Assembly (NCBI GenBank): GCA_900542305.1
Contig: UQMU01000015.1
Span: 1 to 47,255 of the forward strand
Length of the DNA: 47,255 bases
Reading direction: 5' to 3'
DNA from: an uncultured Collinsella sp.
GTDB taxonomy: Bacteria; Actinomycetota; Coriobacteriia; Coriobacteriales; Coriobacteriaceae
This document shows positions 16,249 to 24,686 of this stretch, one piece after another (position 1 is the stretch's first letter; the number at the start of each line of letters is the position of its first letter). The translations under genes and the position numbers were made by a program. The notes beneath the pieces were generated by a model, which had not been told where the DNA came from, did not search any database, and was given only the letters and a program-made list of their open reading frames with translations.

Positions 16249-17649
16249 ATGGCTTCTTCTGATGCAACACAACGAGCAGTCCTTGCCGGACTTTCGTGCG
16301 GGATCGGCCTTGCCGCTCCCGTGGTTATGTATGCCGCGACGCTGCCGTTTTCGTCGGTGAACGAGACGGTCGTGGCGGGTGCGGTTCCCTTCGCCGTGGG
16401 CGCGGTGGCGGGCGTGGGTATCTATGCCGCCTCGCTGGGTATCTCCGAGTACCGTGCGCAGCGTGAAGAGCGTCTGTTCCAGCCTGATGCCATGGGCGGT
16501 GCCGCCAATCTCAATCAGCATCAAAGCGAGTTCAAGACCGCCTCGATTCCAGCTCAGCAGCAGGATGCGACTCCTTACGCTGCGGCTTCTGCTTCTCAGG
16601 CTCAGGCGGAGCAGTCTACCTCGGCATTCCTTTCCGGCCTGACTGGTGCGTTCCAGCGCCGTCATGCCGATGATGGTGTCCCTACCATCGCTCGAGCCGC
16701 AGATGCCATGGACGAGGCCGAGGCTTGGTCCATGATCGACAGTATGCTCGACGACGATTCGCCGGTGAGCTGCGACCCTGCACACTCGCGCGACGTCTAT
16801 CAAGTCGCCATCGACGAGCTCACCAACGGCGGGCAGACCGGCTCCTTCAATCGCGATGACATCGCCGCCGCGGCACGCGCCGTGTCTGGCTCCCAGGCCG
16901 CCCCTGCGGGCAGCACGGCGGCTTTCGTGGCACTCGTCGCCAACGCGGCAGCCAATAACGCCTACAGCGCTACCTCGGCGGACGCGAACGCTTCTGCCGA
17001 CAATTCGTACGTTGATGAAGCCATGGCCGCGGACGAGGAGGCCGTTGCCGCCCGCCGTGCCGCCGAAAGCTCGTTGTGGGGCGCTCCTGCCCAGCAGCAG
17101 GCGGCTGAGGCTGCGCCGTACAATGCAAACCTCGCCAGCATGCCTATCATCTCCGGTGCCGCGGACATCGATCTCGATGACCTCGATGAGCCTGCAGCCA
17201 TCACCGCATCGATTGATGCCCAAGATCGCATCAACACCGGCGACCTTCCAGATGCCTCGCTCGAGGTTGATGTCCCCATGGCCGATTACTCGGGCCACGA
17301 GGACATGTGGGCCGCCGCCACCGCGATCCTGGATGAGATTGACGAGCCTGCTCCTGTTACGGCCCCCGCTCCCGTCGCTGCCCCTCAGCCTGCTGTCCCC
17401 GCCTATGTCGGCCGTCACAGTGCTGTGTTCCCCGAGGATACTGCCCGTATCTCGCGCGAGAGCATCGAGCGAGCCGAGGCTATTGCCGCCGGCATTATGG
17501 AAAATCGTCGTCACGAGCGCGTCAATCAGATCCTCGAGGAAGAGATCGAGCGCCTGCAGTCCTCTACCGCCAAGCGTACGGGCCGTGCCTATCTGAGCGT
17601 TATCGAGGGCGGTACCGCCAGCTTTGCGCCGCTCCGCGCGGAGGCATAA
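16249..17649 (+). CDS. Membrane protein with two N-terminal helices and long acidic tail
   Basis: 466 residues, family not recognised. Two hydrophobic segments at about 10-32 and 40-63 form a hairpin in the membrane. The rest is a hydrophilic, Ala/Asp/Glu-rich, probably disordered region, with Gln/Ala-rich stretches and a Pro-Ala linker near 365-385 (EPAPVTAPAPVAAPQPAV). A charged amphipathic helix at about 405-445 (ESIERAEAIAAGIMENRRHERV) follows, then a short tail. ATG 16249 is chosen because GGGGAG precedes it; the in-frame TTG at 16222 lacks one. It is followed seven bases later by the VanZ-like gene, so the two are probably cotranscribed. It may be lineage-specific to Coriobacteriia. Confidence 0.75.
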   Translation: MASSDATQRAVLAGLSCGIGLAAPVVMYAATLPFSSVNETVVAGAVPFAVGAVAGVGIYAASLGISEYRAQREERLFQPDAMGGAANLNQHQSEFKTASIPAQQQDATPYAAASASQAQAEQSTSAFLSGLTGAFQRRHADDGVPTIARAADAMDEAEAWSMIDSMLDDDSPVSCDPAHSRDVYQVAIDELTNGGQTGSFNRDDIAAAARAVSGSQAAPAGSTAAFVALVANAAANNAYSATSADANASADNSYVDEAMAADEEAVAARRAAESSLWGAPAQQQAAEAAPYNANLASMPIISGAADIDLDDLDEPAAITASIDAQDRINTGDLPDASLEVDVPMADYSGHEDMWAAATAILDEIDEPAPVTAPAPVAAPQPAVPAYVGRHSAVFPEDTARISRESIERAEAIAAGIMENRRHERVNQILEEEIERLQSSTAKRTGRAYLSVIEGGTASFAPLRAEA

Positions 17650-17656
17650 CTTCTGC

Positions 17657-18106
17657 ATGGTTAAGATCAATCGAAAATGGGCGGTCGTGACCTGCCTGAT
17701 GGCGCTCTTGATCTGGGGCAATTCGCTGGTTCCCGGCTCGGGGTCGGGCTCACTGAGTCTAACGGTCATGGAAGCTATCCGCGGTTTCCTGCACGGCGTG
17801 GGACTTCCATATGAATGGGTGACCAACTTTGTTGTTCGCAAGTGCGCGCATTTTACCGAGTATATGGTGCTCGGCATCCTGGCAACGCACGCCTTTGATT
17901 TTGAGGGCCGGCGCACCTTTGACGTGCTGCTGCCCACGGCGGTGTTCCTGCTGCTGATTCCTTCGATCGACGAGACGATTCAGCTCTTTGTGCTGGGACG
18001 CGCTGGAATGATCACCGATGTGATGATCGACTGCTGCGGAGCGGCAACGGGCGTTGTGCTCCGATATCTCTTACGGTCGCTGATGTGCGCCAAAAAGGCC
18101 GCCTAG
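17657..18106 (+). CDS. VanZ-like membrane protein
   Basis: 149 residues with about four hydrophobic segments and the VanZ family pattern: NxLVPG after the first helix, a VRKCAHFTEYMVLG block, then IDETIQLFVLGRAGMITDVMIDCCGAATG. VanZ-like proteins are small integral membrane proteins; VanZ itself gives low-level teicoplanin resistance, but most chromosomal homologues have no known function. No van resistance genes are adjacent. The ATG at 17657 follows the preceding gene by seven bases with a distant GGAGG inside that gene's end, so translational coupling is likely. Its stop codon lies inside the terminator stem. Confidence 0.85.
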   Translation: MVKINRKWAVVTCLMALLIWGNSLVPGSGSGSLSLTVMEAIRGFLHGVGLPYEWVTNFVVRKCAHFTEYMVLGILATHAFDFEGRRTFDVLLPTAVFLLLIPSIDETIQLFVLGRAGMITDVMIDCCGAATGVVLRYLLRSLMCAKKAA

Positions 18107-18138
18107 GACGTATTGTTTGGTCCTAGGCGGCCTTTTTT
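18092..18138 (+). terminator. Strong terminator overlapping the VanZ-like stop codon
   Basis: AAAAAGGCCGCCTAGGAC (18092-18109) pairs with GTCCTAGGCGGCCTTTTT (18120-18137), an 18-bp perfect stem with a T-run. The gene's TAG stop (18104-18106) is part of the left arm. Confidence 0.9.
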
Positions 18139-18220
18139 ATTTGAGGGCTTATATGAGGCGTGGTGGCGTCGTTCCGTAGGTCGGATTTGCCGGGCGTGCC
18201 ACGCCCCGTGGGTGCGTCTG

Positions 18221-19111
18221 CTACTGAAGCGCCTGTGCGCCCAGGGCCAGGCAGCCCATGATGCCCTGCTTGCCCTCGAGGCTGTTGTTGACGATGTAGC
18301 TATCGATGTCGTTGACCTCGGGCGTGACGATATAGCCGTTGAGCATCTCGGCGCACTTTTTGCGTGCGAGCGGCACGATGGGAGTGTGGTCGGCCACGCC
18401 GCCGCCGATGATGATCTTTTGCGGCGCGTAGCACAGCGTGTAGGTCATGAGTGCCTGTGCCAGATAGCCGGCGAGCAGGTCCATGGCCTCCGAGTCATCG
18501 GCCATGTCTCCGGCGCTCTTGCCATCCCAGCGCTTTTTAACGCCGGGGCCGGCGATGAGGCCCTCGAGACAGTTGTCGTGGAAGGGGCAGGCGCTGTGCT
18601 CGCCAATGGTGTCGCGCGGGTCGCGCGTGACCAGGATGTGGCCGGCCTCGGGATGCATCATGCCGTGCACGAGCTGGCCGCCCGAGAGCACGCCGGCGCC
18701 CACGCCGGTACCGATGGTCAGATACACAACGTCAGTGAGGCCCTGGGCGCAACCAAAGGTGACCTCGCCCAGGCAGGCGACGTTGACGTCGGTGTCGTAG
18801 CCGCAGGGAATATTGAGCTCGTTTTGGATGGTGCCCAGCAGGTCAAAGTAGCGCCATGCCGTTTTGGGCGTCTCCAGGATCTTGCCGTATTGGGGCGAGG
18901 CAGGGTTGACTGCGGTGGGGCCAAAGGCGCCGATGCCCAGCGCGGCGATGCCCTTGTCGGCAAACCATGCGTTGACGGCCTCGACGGTCTCCTGCGGAGT
19001 CGTGGTCACGATCTGCTCACGCTCCAGGACCGTGCCGTCTGCATAGCCCGTGGCGCAGACCATCTTGGTGCCGCCGGCCTCGAGCGCTCCGATAAGTTGC
19101 TGCTCTTCCAT
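18221..19111 (-). CDS. ROK-family sugar kinase, probably fructokinase
   Basis: 296-residue cytoplasmic kinase of the ROK family. The N-terminal phosphate loop is GALEAGGTKMVCA, the catalytic Asp is in CGYDTDVNVACLGE, and TIGTGVGAGVLSGG is the second nucleotide-binding block. The structural zinc site is formed by His in PEAGHILV and the cysteines of CPFHDNCLEG. The GHI and CPFH-CLEG arrangement and the size match bacterial ROK fructokinases (sugar plus ATP to sugar-phosphate) better than glucokinases, but sugar specificity cannot be read from sequence. GAGAGGA precedes the ATG at 19111. No transporter or sugar regulator is adjacent. Confidence 0.85.
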   Translation of the reverse strand: MEEQQLIGALEAGGTKMVCATGYADGTVLEREQIVTTTPQETVEAVNAWFADKGIAALGIGAFGPTAVNPASPQYGKILETPKTAWRYFDLLGTIQNELNIPCGYDTDVNVACLGEVTFGCAQGLTDVVYLTIGTGVGAGVLSGGQLVHGMMHPEAGHILVTRDPRDTIGEHSACPFHDNCLEGLIAGPGVKKRWDGKSAGDMADDSEAMDLLAGYLAQALMTYTLCYAPQKIIIGGGVADHTPIVPLARKKCAEMLNGYIVTPEVNDIDSYIVNNSLEGKQGIMGCLALGAQALQ

Positions 19112-19184
19112 AATATTCCTCTCACTGGGACGAGTTGCTCCATGACTAAAGTATAGAGCTCTAAACCATTTAAGAAAGCGCCAT

Positions 19185-19227
19185 AAAAAGAAGCCTCGCA
19201 ACGCGGCAGGCGGTGCGGGGCTTCTTT
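19185..19227 (-). terminator. Terminator after the aminotransferase gene
   Basis: AAAGAAGCCTCGCA (19187-19200) pairs with 19214-19227 with one wobble. On the minus strand the stem is followed by TTTTTATGG, so it ends the aminotransferase transcript before the ROK kinase. Confidence 0.8.
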
Positions 19228-19252
19228 AGTTACTTTAGTTGCCGGGCCGTCC

Positions 19253-20434
19253 TTACCCGCGCGGTTTGATTTTATCACGCAGGGACTTGAGGTTCTCCAG
19301 TGCCGCGTTAAGCGTCTCGTCTCGCTTGGCAAAGTGGAAACGAATCAGGTGGTTGACGGGCTCGCGGAAGAAGCTCGAGCCGGGCACGGCGCCCACGCCC
19401 ACCTTAGACGCGAGGTCCTCGCAGAATTCGAGGTCGCTGTCATAGCCAAACTCAGAGATGTCCATCATGACGTAGTAGGCGCCCTGCGGCACGTTATGCT
19501 CAAGACCGATGCTGTCGAGTCCCTGGCAGAACAGGTCGCGTTTGGCGGCATAGAGGTCAAGGACCTCATCGTAATAGCTGTCGTCGAAGTTGAGGGCGGT
19601 GACGACGGCTTCCTGCAGGGGAGCGGCGGCGCCCACGGTGAGGAAGTCGTGGACCTTTTTGATGCGCTCGGTGATTTCGGCAGGGGCGATAGTGTAGCCC
19701 AGACGCCAGCCGGTGATGGAGTAGGTCTTGGACAGCGAGCTGCAGCTGATGGTGCGCTCGAACATGCCAGGCAGCGTGGCCATGTAGACGTGCTCATGGG
19801 GTGCGTAGACGATGTGCTCGTATACCTCGTCGGTGATGCAATAGGCATCGTACTTTTTGCAGAGGTCGGCGATAAAGGTGAGCTCCTCGCGCGTAAAGAC
19901 CTTGCCGCAGGGGTTGGAAGGGTTGCACAGGACGATGGCCTTTGGGTCGTTGTCGCGGAAGGCCGCCTCGAGGACCTCGCGGTCGAAGTCAAAGGTGGGC
20001 GGGTTGAGCGGCACATAGATGGGCTCGGCTCCCGAGAGAATGGTGTCAGCGCCGTAGTTCTCGTAGAACGGCGAGAAGATGACGACCTTGTCGCCGGGGT
20101 TCGTGACCGTCATCATGGCGGCCATCATGGCCTCGGTGGAGCCGCAAGTGACTACGATATTCTCGTTGGGGTTCACCGGCATGCCCATAAAGTGCTCCTG
20201 TTTGGCGGCGAGCGCCTCGCGCATGGCCTGGGAGCCCCAGGTGATGGAGTACTGGTGGTAAAGCGGCTTGGGGTCGGTGGCGATGGTGCCCAGACTATTG
20301 AGCAGCTGCGCCGGGGGATCGAAGTCGGGGAAGCCCTGCGACAGGTTGACGGCGCCATACTTGTTGGAGATGCGCGTCATACGGCGGATGACCGAATCGG
20401 TAAACGTTGCCGTGCGGTTGGAGAGTTCTTTCAT
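19253..20434 (-). CDS. Class I/II pyridoxal-phosphate aminotransferase
   Basis: 394-residue fold-type I aminotransferase. Substrate-binding NLSQGFPDFDPP is near 30-41, the cofactor pocket is CGSTEAMMAAM, CNPSNPCGKVF and ITDEVYEHIVY, and the Schiff-base lysine is in SSLSKTYSITGWRLGY. An Arg in HLIRFHFAK near the C-terminus binds the substrate carboxylate. The QGFPDF and IRFHFAK pattern is that of the methionine/kynurenine-type aminotransferases (MtnE/YbdL-like, aspartate aminotransferase superfamily). The exact amino acid is not determined. AAAGGA before the ATG at 20434 decides the start. Confidence 0.88.
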   Translation of the reverse strand: MKELSNRTATFTDSVIRRMTRISNKYGAVNLSQGFPDFDPPAQLLNSLGTIATDPKPLYHQYSITWGSQAMREALAAKQEHFMGMPVNPNENIVVTCGSTEAMMAAMMTVTNPGDKVVIFSPFYENYGADTILSGAEPIYVPLNPPTFDFDREVLEAAFRDNDPKAIVLCNPSNPCGKVFTREELTFIADLCKKYDAYCITDEVYEHIVYAPHEHVYMATLPGMFERTISCSSLSKTYSITGWRLGYTIAPAEITERIKKVHDFLTVGAAAPLQEAVVTALNFDDSYYDEVLDLYAAKRDLFCQGLDSIGLEHNVPQGAYYVMMDISEFGYDSDLEFCEDLASKVGVGAVPGSSFFREPVNHLIRFHFAKRDETLNAALENLKSLRDKIKPRG

Positions 20435-20544
20435 GCCGGTCCTTTCGAGCATTTGCAGTGGGGCAAGTTTACTCCTATGAAACCGGTGGGATTTGCTCGA
20501 AATGGATCCGAAAAACTCTTTTCAAAATTCTTGAAAATTGGGGC

Positions 20545-20573
20545 TTGCATCGCGTGGCGTTCCTTGCAATAAT
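20545..20573 (+). promoter_or_regulatory. Promoter of the tRNA-His/tRNA-Lys unit
   Basis: TTGCAT (20545-20550), 17-base spacer, AATAAT (20568-20573). The predicted start is near 20580, about 20 nt before tRNA-His. Confidence 0.55.
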
Positions 20574-20600
20574 AGTCGAGCGCGAAGCGCACAGGACACG

Positions 20601-20677
20601 GTGGGTGTAGCTCAGTTGGCTAGAGCGACGGGTTGTGGTCCCGTAGGTCGAGGGTTCGAGTCCCTTTACCCACCCCA
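20601..20677 (+). tRNA. tRNA-His (anticodon GTG)
   Basis: The acceptor stem GTGGGTG pairs with TACCCAC, and the anticodon stem ACGGG/CCCGT encloses TTGTGGT, giving anticodon GTG. The discriminator is C, and the preceding base (20600) is G, providing the G-1:C73 pair specific to histidine tRNAs. Unlike the other two tRNAs in this window, CCA is encoded (20675-20677). Confidence 0.95.
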
Positions 20678-20699
20678 GTTCTTGCTTCGTGTTGATATC

Positions 20700-20772
20700 G
20701 GGTCGTTAGCTCAGTTGGTAGAGCAGGGGACTCTTAATCCCAAGGTCCAGGGTTCGACCCCCTGACGGCCCA
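20700..20772 (+). tRNA. tRNA-Lys (anticodon CTT)
   Basis: 73-nt cloverleaf with acceptor GGGTCGT/ACGGCCC, D-arm GCTC/GAGC, anticodon loop CTCTTAA (anticodon CTT for codon AAG), T-loop TTCGACC and discriminator A. CCA is not encoded. It is 22 nt after tRNA-His, so both probably come from one precursor. Confidence 0.94.
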
Positions 20773-20785
20773 CCCAAAGATTGTT

Positions 20786-20816
20786 AAAGCGACTGGCTTA
20801 GGCTGGTCGCTTTTTT
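20786..20816 (+). terminator. Terminator after tRNA-Lys
   Basis: AGCGACTGGC (20788-20797) pairs with GCTGGTCGCT (20802-20811) including two G-U wobbles, loop TTAG, followed by six T. Confidence 0.85.
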
Positions 20817-20859
20817 GTTGACCTCGCATTGGGTCGAACCCGAAGGGGTGCGGCCGCTT

Positions 20860-21720
20860 TCACAGATCGAGCCTACCCTGGGGATCGGTAAAACCGTCAG
20901 TACCCTCCTTGAGTTTCTTCTCGTCTGCCTTCACACGACGCTCGAGCTTTTTTGTATCCTCGGCAGGCGGTAGGTTCTCGGGGACAATTCCGCGGTCGAT
21001 GAGGCTGCCACGCACGCTTGTGTTGTTCTCGACGTGCTCTTGCTTGATCTGGTCCAGACCGTACAGGTCGTGTTCCTCGGCGTTGAAGGCCGTCATCGAG
21101 TTCGTAAGGTCCTTTGCTTTGATGAGGACATCGGCTAACCTGTCCGCCAATGCCGCGCTCTTGGGTACGCCGAGCTGCTGCTTCATTTCCGCCGTGCTCC
21201 TGCCGCCGAATAACGCTTCATCGCCCTTCGACTTGATGATCGCGAATCCTTTGGAGTCTACGCCGCGTTTGAACGCAATACCCGAGAGATGTTTCTCTGA
21301 ATCGGATAGCGAGTGGCGCGCCTGCAAGCGCTGAATCTCTGCGAAGCGCTGCTCTATGAGCTCTTGGCGGCGCGTCTGCACGGCAAAGTATGCCTGTGCG
21401 AGCGCGATCTCCGGCTTGTTTGGATCTCCGTTTTGGGCGATTAAATAGCATGCGTAGCGCGTAAGTTTGTAGTCTTTGACCGCGCGAGCGGCGACACCGG
21501 CAGTTACCATTTTCGTGGTGTCACGAAAATGGGAATCAACTGGAGTTTTGTTTGTTTTGCACGAGACTTTTGCCCTCTTAACAACTTCGGCGAAGTTCTC
21601 CCATCGAGTGTACCCCATGGGTTCCATTAAATCGCGTGCGAGCCAATATTCAACGCCGTCTTCCACATTGGCGTAGCTATCAAGTTCGACACGCCACTTC
21701 TCGATATCCCTACTGTCCAT
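20860..21720 (-). CDS. dinD: DNA damage-inducible protein D (DinD)
   Basis: 286 residues. The N-terminal region VEYWLARDLMEPMGYTRWENFAEVVKRA matches the Bro-N-like start of DinD, followed by the KLTRYACYLIAQNGDP segment and the helical C-terminal half with LSGIAFKRGVDSKGFAIIKSKGDEALFGG. In E. coli DinD is SOS-induced and inhibits RecA filaments; that role is inferred here. GAGGAGGAG precedes the ATG. I found no LexA-type box (GAAC-N4-GTTC) in the 160 bp upstream, so SOS control is not shown. It lies immediately after the tRNA-Lys terminator on the opposite strand, a location typical of mobile cargo, but no integrase is nearby. Confidence 0.88.
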   Translation of the reverse strand: MDSRDIEKWRVELDSYANVEDGVEYWLARDLMEPMGYTRWENFAEVVKRAKVSCKTNKTPVDSHFRDTTKMVTAGVAARAVKDYKLTRYACYLIAQNGDPNKPEIALAQAYFAVQTRRQELIEQRFAEIQRLQARHSLSDSEKHLSGIAFKRGVDSKGFAIIKSKGDEALFGGRSTAEMKQQLGVPKSAALADRLADVLIKAKDLTNSMTAFNAEEHDLYGLDQIKQEHVENNTSVRGSLIDRGIVPENLPPAEDTKKLERRVKADEKKLKEGTDGFTDPQGRLDL

Positions 21721-21880
21721 ATCTCCTCCTCGCTGGTCTATTGTCTATGCGGGCTTTGCCCACTCTGTATTCAGAATAAGGATACGCTGCCGTGCGGACA
21801 CGAATGGGCCCTGCGCCACTTCGAGCTCGCGGGGCCCATAGATATCGATTAGTTGTGTTCTGCTTTAGATAGGTGTCAGT

Positions 21881-23407
21881 TTAATTCGCTCGATAGTGCG
21901 AACCCAGGCTTTCGGTTCGCTTGCGCATGGCTTTGACCATCTCCATCGACAGCTGAATCTGCGACTGTAGGCGGGCGAGGGCTGCGATCTCGCGGTCATC
22001 GGCATGCGGCTTGCTCAGCGCCATGGCCTTGTCTTGCAGGCTTTCAAGCTGTTGCAGAGCCTCGGATAGGCCCGTCTCGGTTCGGTTGATCATGCAATAG
22101 GTGCTCATCGTGTGCTTAAGGCCGTGTGTCAGGCGTTCAGCATCAGTTGTGGCAATGCCGTAGTGGGGGAGGTCGATATCCGCCTTCGGGGCCACCTCAG
22201 GTGCATTCTGCGCTGCAAGGGCTGCCGATGCGCCCGCGATGCGTCCGAACACGATGCCGTTGGCGCTTGACAAGCCACCAATGCGGTCGGCGCCGTGCAT
22301 GCCGCCTGTCGCCTCGCCGCAAGCGTAGAGGCCCTCAACGCCTGTGTGCGCGGTCTTATCGATCTTGATACCGCCGTTGGCAGCGTGGGCATACATCGCA
22401 ACGCGCATCTCGTCAGTCGGGGCGATGCCGTGCTCGTCTTGCAGCCAGGTGGCAAAGGTCTGCACAAACTCTGGGATATCCTCGCGGGGGAAGTCGTAGT
22501 GGAGTGCCAGGCCTTCGGCACCTGCCTGATCAATGACGAGATCGATAGCGCGGGAGGCCAAGCGTGACGTGAAGGGACCATATCCAGAGCGCTGCTCGAG
22601 CAGGTCGTCCAGCTTGTCGTCGGCAATATCTACCGGCTGGTCTACATGCACGTAGCGCCAGGTCTTCTCGTTAAAGACAAGGTTGCGCTTGGGCTCAATG
22701 AAGCCGGGCATCATTTGCATGAACTCTATATTAGTGAGCGTTGCGCCGTGTGCCAGCGCGATGGCCTGCGAGGAGCTGAGCACGTCGGCGGAAGTGAGGC
22801 TTCGCTCGAACAGGCCTCCCGTGCCGCCCGCAGCGATGATGGTGGCCTTGGCTGCCATAGGTACGAGATGCTTGTTTGTGCGGTCGTAGAGCGTGGCGCC
22901 GACAATCTTTCCGGGCGTGTCCTCAATAAGGTCGATAAGCTCGTGGCGGGGAAGCAGGCGAATGCCGAGCGACTCGATCCTGGTCGTCAGAGCGTCCTCA
23001 AGGGTCTTGCGGGTGAGGCCGCGCCACATGCGCGTCTTGTGGTCAAAGCAGGGGATAAACTGCTTTTGCTGAGCACTCTCGGCGCTTTGCGGACGCTGAA
23101 GCTCAACGCCCAGGTCTTGCTCGAGCCATTCTATTGCATGGGGAATGCCGTGGACAAACGTCTGGACAAGCTCGGGGTCGGCGACGCCGCCACCAACGGT
23201 CTGAATGGTGTCGATGAGGTCTTGTTCGTCGTCTTCGTTAACGGGTCCGATAAGCCCCAGGCCCCAGGTTCCGGGGAAGAAGCTCGATCCACTCATAGTC
23301 TTGCCGGCGCTTGCCACGGTGACGGTTGCGCCCGTGCGTGCCGCTTCGATGGCGGCGCAAAGGCCCGCAATGCCAGATCCAATTACCAGTACATCAGTCG
23401 ATTCCAT
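21881..23407 (-). CDS. FAD-dependent flavoprotein of the fumarate reductase / aspartate oxidase family
   Basis: 508 residues. The N-terminal FAD dinucleotide fold is DVLVIGSGIAGLCAAIEAA, with AGGTGGLF near 190. HGATLTNIEFMQMMPGF is the typical active-site region, and a C-terminal FAD segment reads GVEGLYACGEATGGMHGADRIGG, close to L-aspartate oxidase and succinate dehydrogenase flavoprotein subunits. The C-terminal helical region is present. No nadA, nadC or Fe-S subunit is adjacent, so it could be NadB acting alone or a soluble fumarate-reductase-like enzyme. No signal peptide or haem motif is present. GAAAGGA precedes the ATG at 23407. Confidence 0.82.
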   Translation of the reverse strand: MESTDVLVIGSGIAGLCAAIEAARTGATVTVASAGKTMSGSSFFPGTWGLGLIGPVNEDDEQDLIDTIQTVGGGVADPELVQTFVHGIPHAIEWLEQDLGVELQRPQSAESAQQKQFIPCFDHKTRMWRGLTRKTLEDALTTRIESLGIRLLPRHELIDLIEDTPGKIVGATLYDRTNKHLVPMAAKATIIAAGGTGGLFERSLTSADVLSSSQAIALAHGATLTNIEFMQMMPGFIEPKRNLVFNEKTWRYVHVDQPVDIADDKLDDLLEQRSGYGPFTSRLASRAIDLVIDQAGAEGLALHYDFPREDIPEFVQTFATWLQDEHGIAPTDEMRVAMYAHAANGGIKIDKTAHTGVEGLYACGEATGGMHGADRIGGLSSANGIVFGRIAGASAALAAQNAPEVAPKADIDLPHYGIATTDAERLTHGLKHTMSTYCMINRTETGLSEALQQLESLQDKAMALSKPHADDREIAALARLQSQIQLSMEMVKAMRKRTESLGSHYRAN

Positions 23408-23600
23408 CGGATTCCTTTCTCGTCCGGCGCATTGTCGCACGGGTGATCGGCAATGGGGCCGCAAAGACTCGGCAAATCGGTAAAGGGCAAATATGGCAGG
23501 TGGGCGTCATGGACGCTCGGACGCTCCATCTCTTCACATCTCGTATTTCGCCCCAGCTGATATACCGGCATTAGCTACCCTGCGCCAGCGCAAACAAAAA

Positions 23601-23628
23601 GAGCCGCTACCTCGAAAGGTAGCGGCTC
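23601..23628 (-). terminator. Terminator after the GGGtGRT gene
   Basis: GAGCCGCTACCT (23601-23612) pairs perfectly with AGGTAGCGGCTC (23617-23628), loop CGAA. Read leftwards it is followed by TTTTTGTTTG, so it ends the NifU-like/GGGtGRT transcript. Confidence 0.88.
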
Positions 23629-23663
23629 CAAAGCTCAACTATATGAGCATCGCGCGGGTGCGA

Positions 23664-24668
23664 TTAGGCCTTGAGGGCCTCCTCGACGGCGACAGCGCAG
23701 GCGACGGTGGCACCGACCATGGGGTTGTTGCCCATGCCGATGAGACCCATCATGTCGACGTGCGCAGGCACGGAGGAAGAACCGGCGAACTGGGCGTCGG
23801 AGTGCATACGGCCCATGGTGTCGGTCATGCCGTAAGAGGCAGGGCCGGCGCCCATGTTGTCCGGGTGCAGGGTACGGCCAGTGCCGCCACCAGAAGCGAC
23901 GGAGAAGTACTTCTTGCCAGCCTCGAGGCGCTCCTTCTTGTAGGTGCCAGCGACGGGGTGCTGGAAGCGCGTGGGGTTGGTGGAGTTACCGGTAATCGAG
24001 ATGTCGACGTTCTCGTGCCACATGATGGCAACGCCCTCGCGGACGTCGTCGGCGCCGTAGCAGTTGACGGCGGCACGGGGACCATCGGAGTAGGGGATGG
24101 TCTCGACGACCTTGAGCTCGCCCGTGAAGTAGTCGAACTGGGTCTTCACGTAGGTGAAGCCGTTGATGCGGGCGATGATCTGAGCGGCGTCCTTGCCCAG
24201 ACCGTTGAGAATAACGCGCAGCGGCTTCTTGCGAGCCTTGTTGGCGTTCAGAGCCAGGCCGATAGCACCCTCAGCGGCAGCGAAGGACTCGTGACCGGCC
24301 AGGAAGGCGAAGCACTCGGTGTCGTCGGAGAGCAGCATAGCGCCCAGGTTGCCGTGGCCCAGACCGACCTTGCGGTCCTCGGCGACGGAGCCGGGAACGG
24401 TGAAGGCCTGGATGCCCTCGCCGATGATGGCGGCAGCCTCAGAAGCAGACTTGGCGCCACGCTTGACAGCGAGAGCGCAACCGAGGGTGTAGGCCCACTC
24501 GGCGTTCTGGAAGGCGATGGACTGGGTGTTGTTGACGATCTCACGCGGGTTGAAGCCCTTGTCGGTGCAGATCTGCAGAGCTTCCTCGAGGGAGGCGATG
24601 CCGTTGTCGGCGAGGCACTTGTTGATCTTGTCAGCGCGGCGCTCGTAACCTTCGAACGTAACAGTCAT
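23664..24668 (-). CDS. GGGtGRT family protein
   Basis: 334 residues of the conserved family named after its motif, seen here as ASGGGTGRTLHPDNMGAGP near 265-283. Other conserved-looking blocks are FQNAEWAYTLGCALAVKRGAK, GHGNLGAMLLSDDTECFAFLAGHESFAAAEGAIG and the C-terminal DMMGLIGMGNNPMVGATVA. The biochemical role of the family is not established to my knowledge. It directly follows a NifU-like Fe-S scaffold gene by 18 bp with its own AGGGAGGG site, which suggests a shared role in Fe-S or redox chemistry in anaerobes. The genes form a two-gene operon ending at the hairpin 23601-23628. Confidence 0.88.
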   Translation of the reverse strand: MTVTFEGYERRADKINKCLADNGIASLEEALQICTDKGFNPREIVNNTQSIAFQNAEWAYTLGCALAVKRGAKSASEAAAIIGEGIQAFTVPGSVAEDRKVGLGHGNLGAMLLSDDTECFAFLAGHESFAAAEGAIGLALNANKARKKPLRVILNGLGKDAAQIIARINGFTYVKTQFDYFTGELKVVETIPYSDGPRAAVNCYGADDVREGVAIMWHENVDISITGNSTNPTRFQHPVAGTYKKERLEAGKKYFSVASGGGTGRTLHPDNMGAGPASYGMTDTMGRMHSDAQFAGSSSVPAHVDMMGLIGMGNNPMVGATVACAVAVEEALKA

Positions 24669-24686
24669 AGTTATTTCCCTCCCTTT

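Noticed and set aside
20822..20845. GGGTTCGACCC-like sequence on the minus strand near tRNA-Lys, a possible att remnant
   Set aside because: Only an 11-nt match to the T-arm, in inverted orientation and without an integrase; chance is more likely.
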